Assembly (NCBI GenBank): GCA_013076295.1
Contig: RQOL01000776.1
Location: 1-64,000 of the forward strand
Source of the DNA: Sanderia malayensis
Lineage: Eukaryota > Cnidaria > Scyphozoa > Semaeostomeae > Pelagiidae
Length of the DNA: 64,000 nucleotides
Direction: 5' to 3'
A model generated the notes under the pieces. That model was given only the letters and a program-made list of their open reading frames with translations. It ran no database searches and was not told the origin of the DNA. A program made the translations under genes and the position numbers. The first letter of the stretch is position 1. Every line of letters begins with the position of its first letter. Positions 62,903 through 64,000 of the stretch are shown here, one piece after another.

Positions 62903-64000
62903 TAACATTCATTCCCAAAATTTACTCTAATGAAAATTAACATTAATTCCCACAATTTAAACATCAAGTCACGTAAATTCAGCTAAAACTAAGGAAATTA
63001 TACAGCTATACACGTAATACAGCTAAAACTATAGGAAGATTAACTTTCATTCCAACAATTTACACATGAAGCCACGTTGGTACATTAAATTTAGTAAAAA
63101 CCTCTTTAGTTATTTGTTCAGCGATATTAGGATTCATTCCACAATTTACACATGAATTCACGTTGATACATCTGAATTTAGTGAAAACCCCTTTAGTTAC
63201 TTGTTCAGAGATATTTACATTCATTCCACAATTTACACTAATGAAATAACATTAATTCCACAATTAAACATCAGTAAATTCAGCTAAACTAAGGAAATTA
63301 TACAGCTATACACGTAATACAGCTAAAACTATAGGAAGATTAACTTCATTCCAACAATTTACACATGAAGCCACGTTGGTACATTAAATTTAGTAAAACC
63401 TCTTTAGTTATTTGTTCAGCGATATTAGGATTCATTCCACAATTTACACATGAATTCACGTTGATACATCTGAATTTAGTGAAAACCCCTTTAGTTACTT
63501 GTTCAGAGATATTTACATTCATTCCCACAATTTACACTAATGAAATTAACATTAATTTCCACAAATTAGACATGAATCCAAGTAAATACCGCCAAATCTA
63601 GGGAAATTATAACATTTCTTCTCACAGTTTAAACCAAAGAAGATTTACTTTCATTCCCACATAATACACATGAATCCATGTTAATCCATCTAAATTCTAG
63701 TGAAAACACTTTTAGTTACTTGTTCAGAGATATTAGCTGTCATTCCCAAAAATTACACGTTTCCATGCTAAAAAACCTAAAAATTTATGAAATACACGAT
63801 TATTCACTAGTTTTCAGTGACATTAACATGCATCCCCTAATTTAAGCATTAATCCACGTTATTACAGCTAAAACTAAGGACATTACAACACTCGTTCCCA
63901 CAGGTTAAACAAAGAAAGGTTAACACGTATTGCCACAATTTATACATGAATCCACTTTAATACATCTATAACTCAGTGAAAACAGTTTAAGTTAATTTTG
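62903..64000 (+). repeat. Complex AT-rich satellite, second block, with a 300-bp tandem duplication
   Basis: The same module family as 58100-61822. Blocks starting at 63001 and 63301 (TACAGCTATACACGTAATAC) repeat with a period of exactly 300 bp. They differ mainly by single-base losses in homopolymers. The block continues past the window. Confidence 0.88.

Overview
The window is eukaryotic and animal-like: TATA and CCAAT promoters, GT-AG introns, THAP, SWIM, RING and Bcl-2-like domains, and a wide range of metazoan transposon superfamilies. Families such as ISL2EU-type transposons, DUF6589-like proteins, HUH-Rep genes and FEN-like EADTR genes are multicopy in cnidarians, so I infer a cnidarian or another early-branching invertebrate. 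I could not test this. I see no convincing single-copy host gene and no tRNA, rRNA or CRISPR. Nearly everything is mobile, repeated or decaying.

Layout. 1-4821: short direct repeats and two minisatellites (74-75 bp, then 87 bp units). 5127-15160 (minus): a large FEN-like nuclease gene split by an ISL2EU-like transposon (5493-8064, 2-bp target duplication AT) and an apparently intact Harbinger transposon (9655-13430, target duplication TTA). Removing both leaves an open frame of 1227 codons. 15345-37243: a Polinton/Maverick with about 470-bp inverted termini and a near-perfect 6-bp target duplication. Its replication and virion genes are DNA polymerase B, a major-capsid fragment, basic core-like proteins, two paralogous minor-capsid-like genes, a chromodomain integrase and a packaging ATPase. 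Several of these are broken. A Ty3/Gypsy element with identical-looking LTRs (25922-31249) and several MITEs sit inside it. Its right half carries accessory genes: a Fic-like protein, a probable Bcl-2 homologue and an intron-containing RING-finger gene.

37250-43600: intergenic DNA with MITEs. 43748-48210: a BEL/Pao retrotransposon cut in its integrase by a hAT-like element. About 50410-55292: an element with inverted ends carrying convergent YqaJ-nuclease and DUF6589-like genes, itself hit by two hAT-like elements with perfect 8-bp target duplications. 55511-58100: an 8-bp microsatellite, tandem duplications and a HUH Rep-like gene cut by a MITE. 58100-64000: an AT-rich complex satellite with a long foldback element.

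Most interesting signal: two Polinton promoters (upstream of polB and upstream of a second early-like gene) share one architecture. Arrays of perfect heat-shock elements are followed by a CCAAT box and a TATA box. Together with the Bcl-2-like, RING and Fic-like cargo, this suggests a virus-like element wired to host stress and equipped to act on cell death and ubiquitin signalling. The parts are seen in the sequence; the function is inference.
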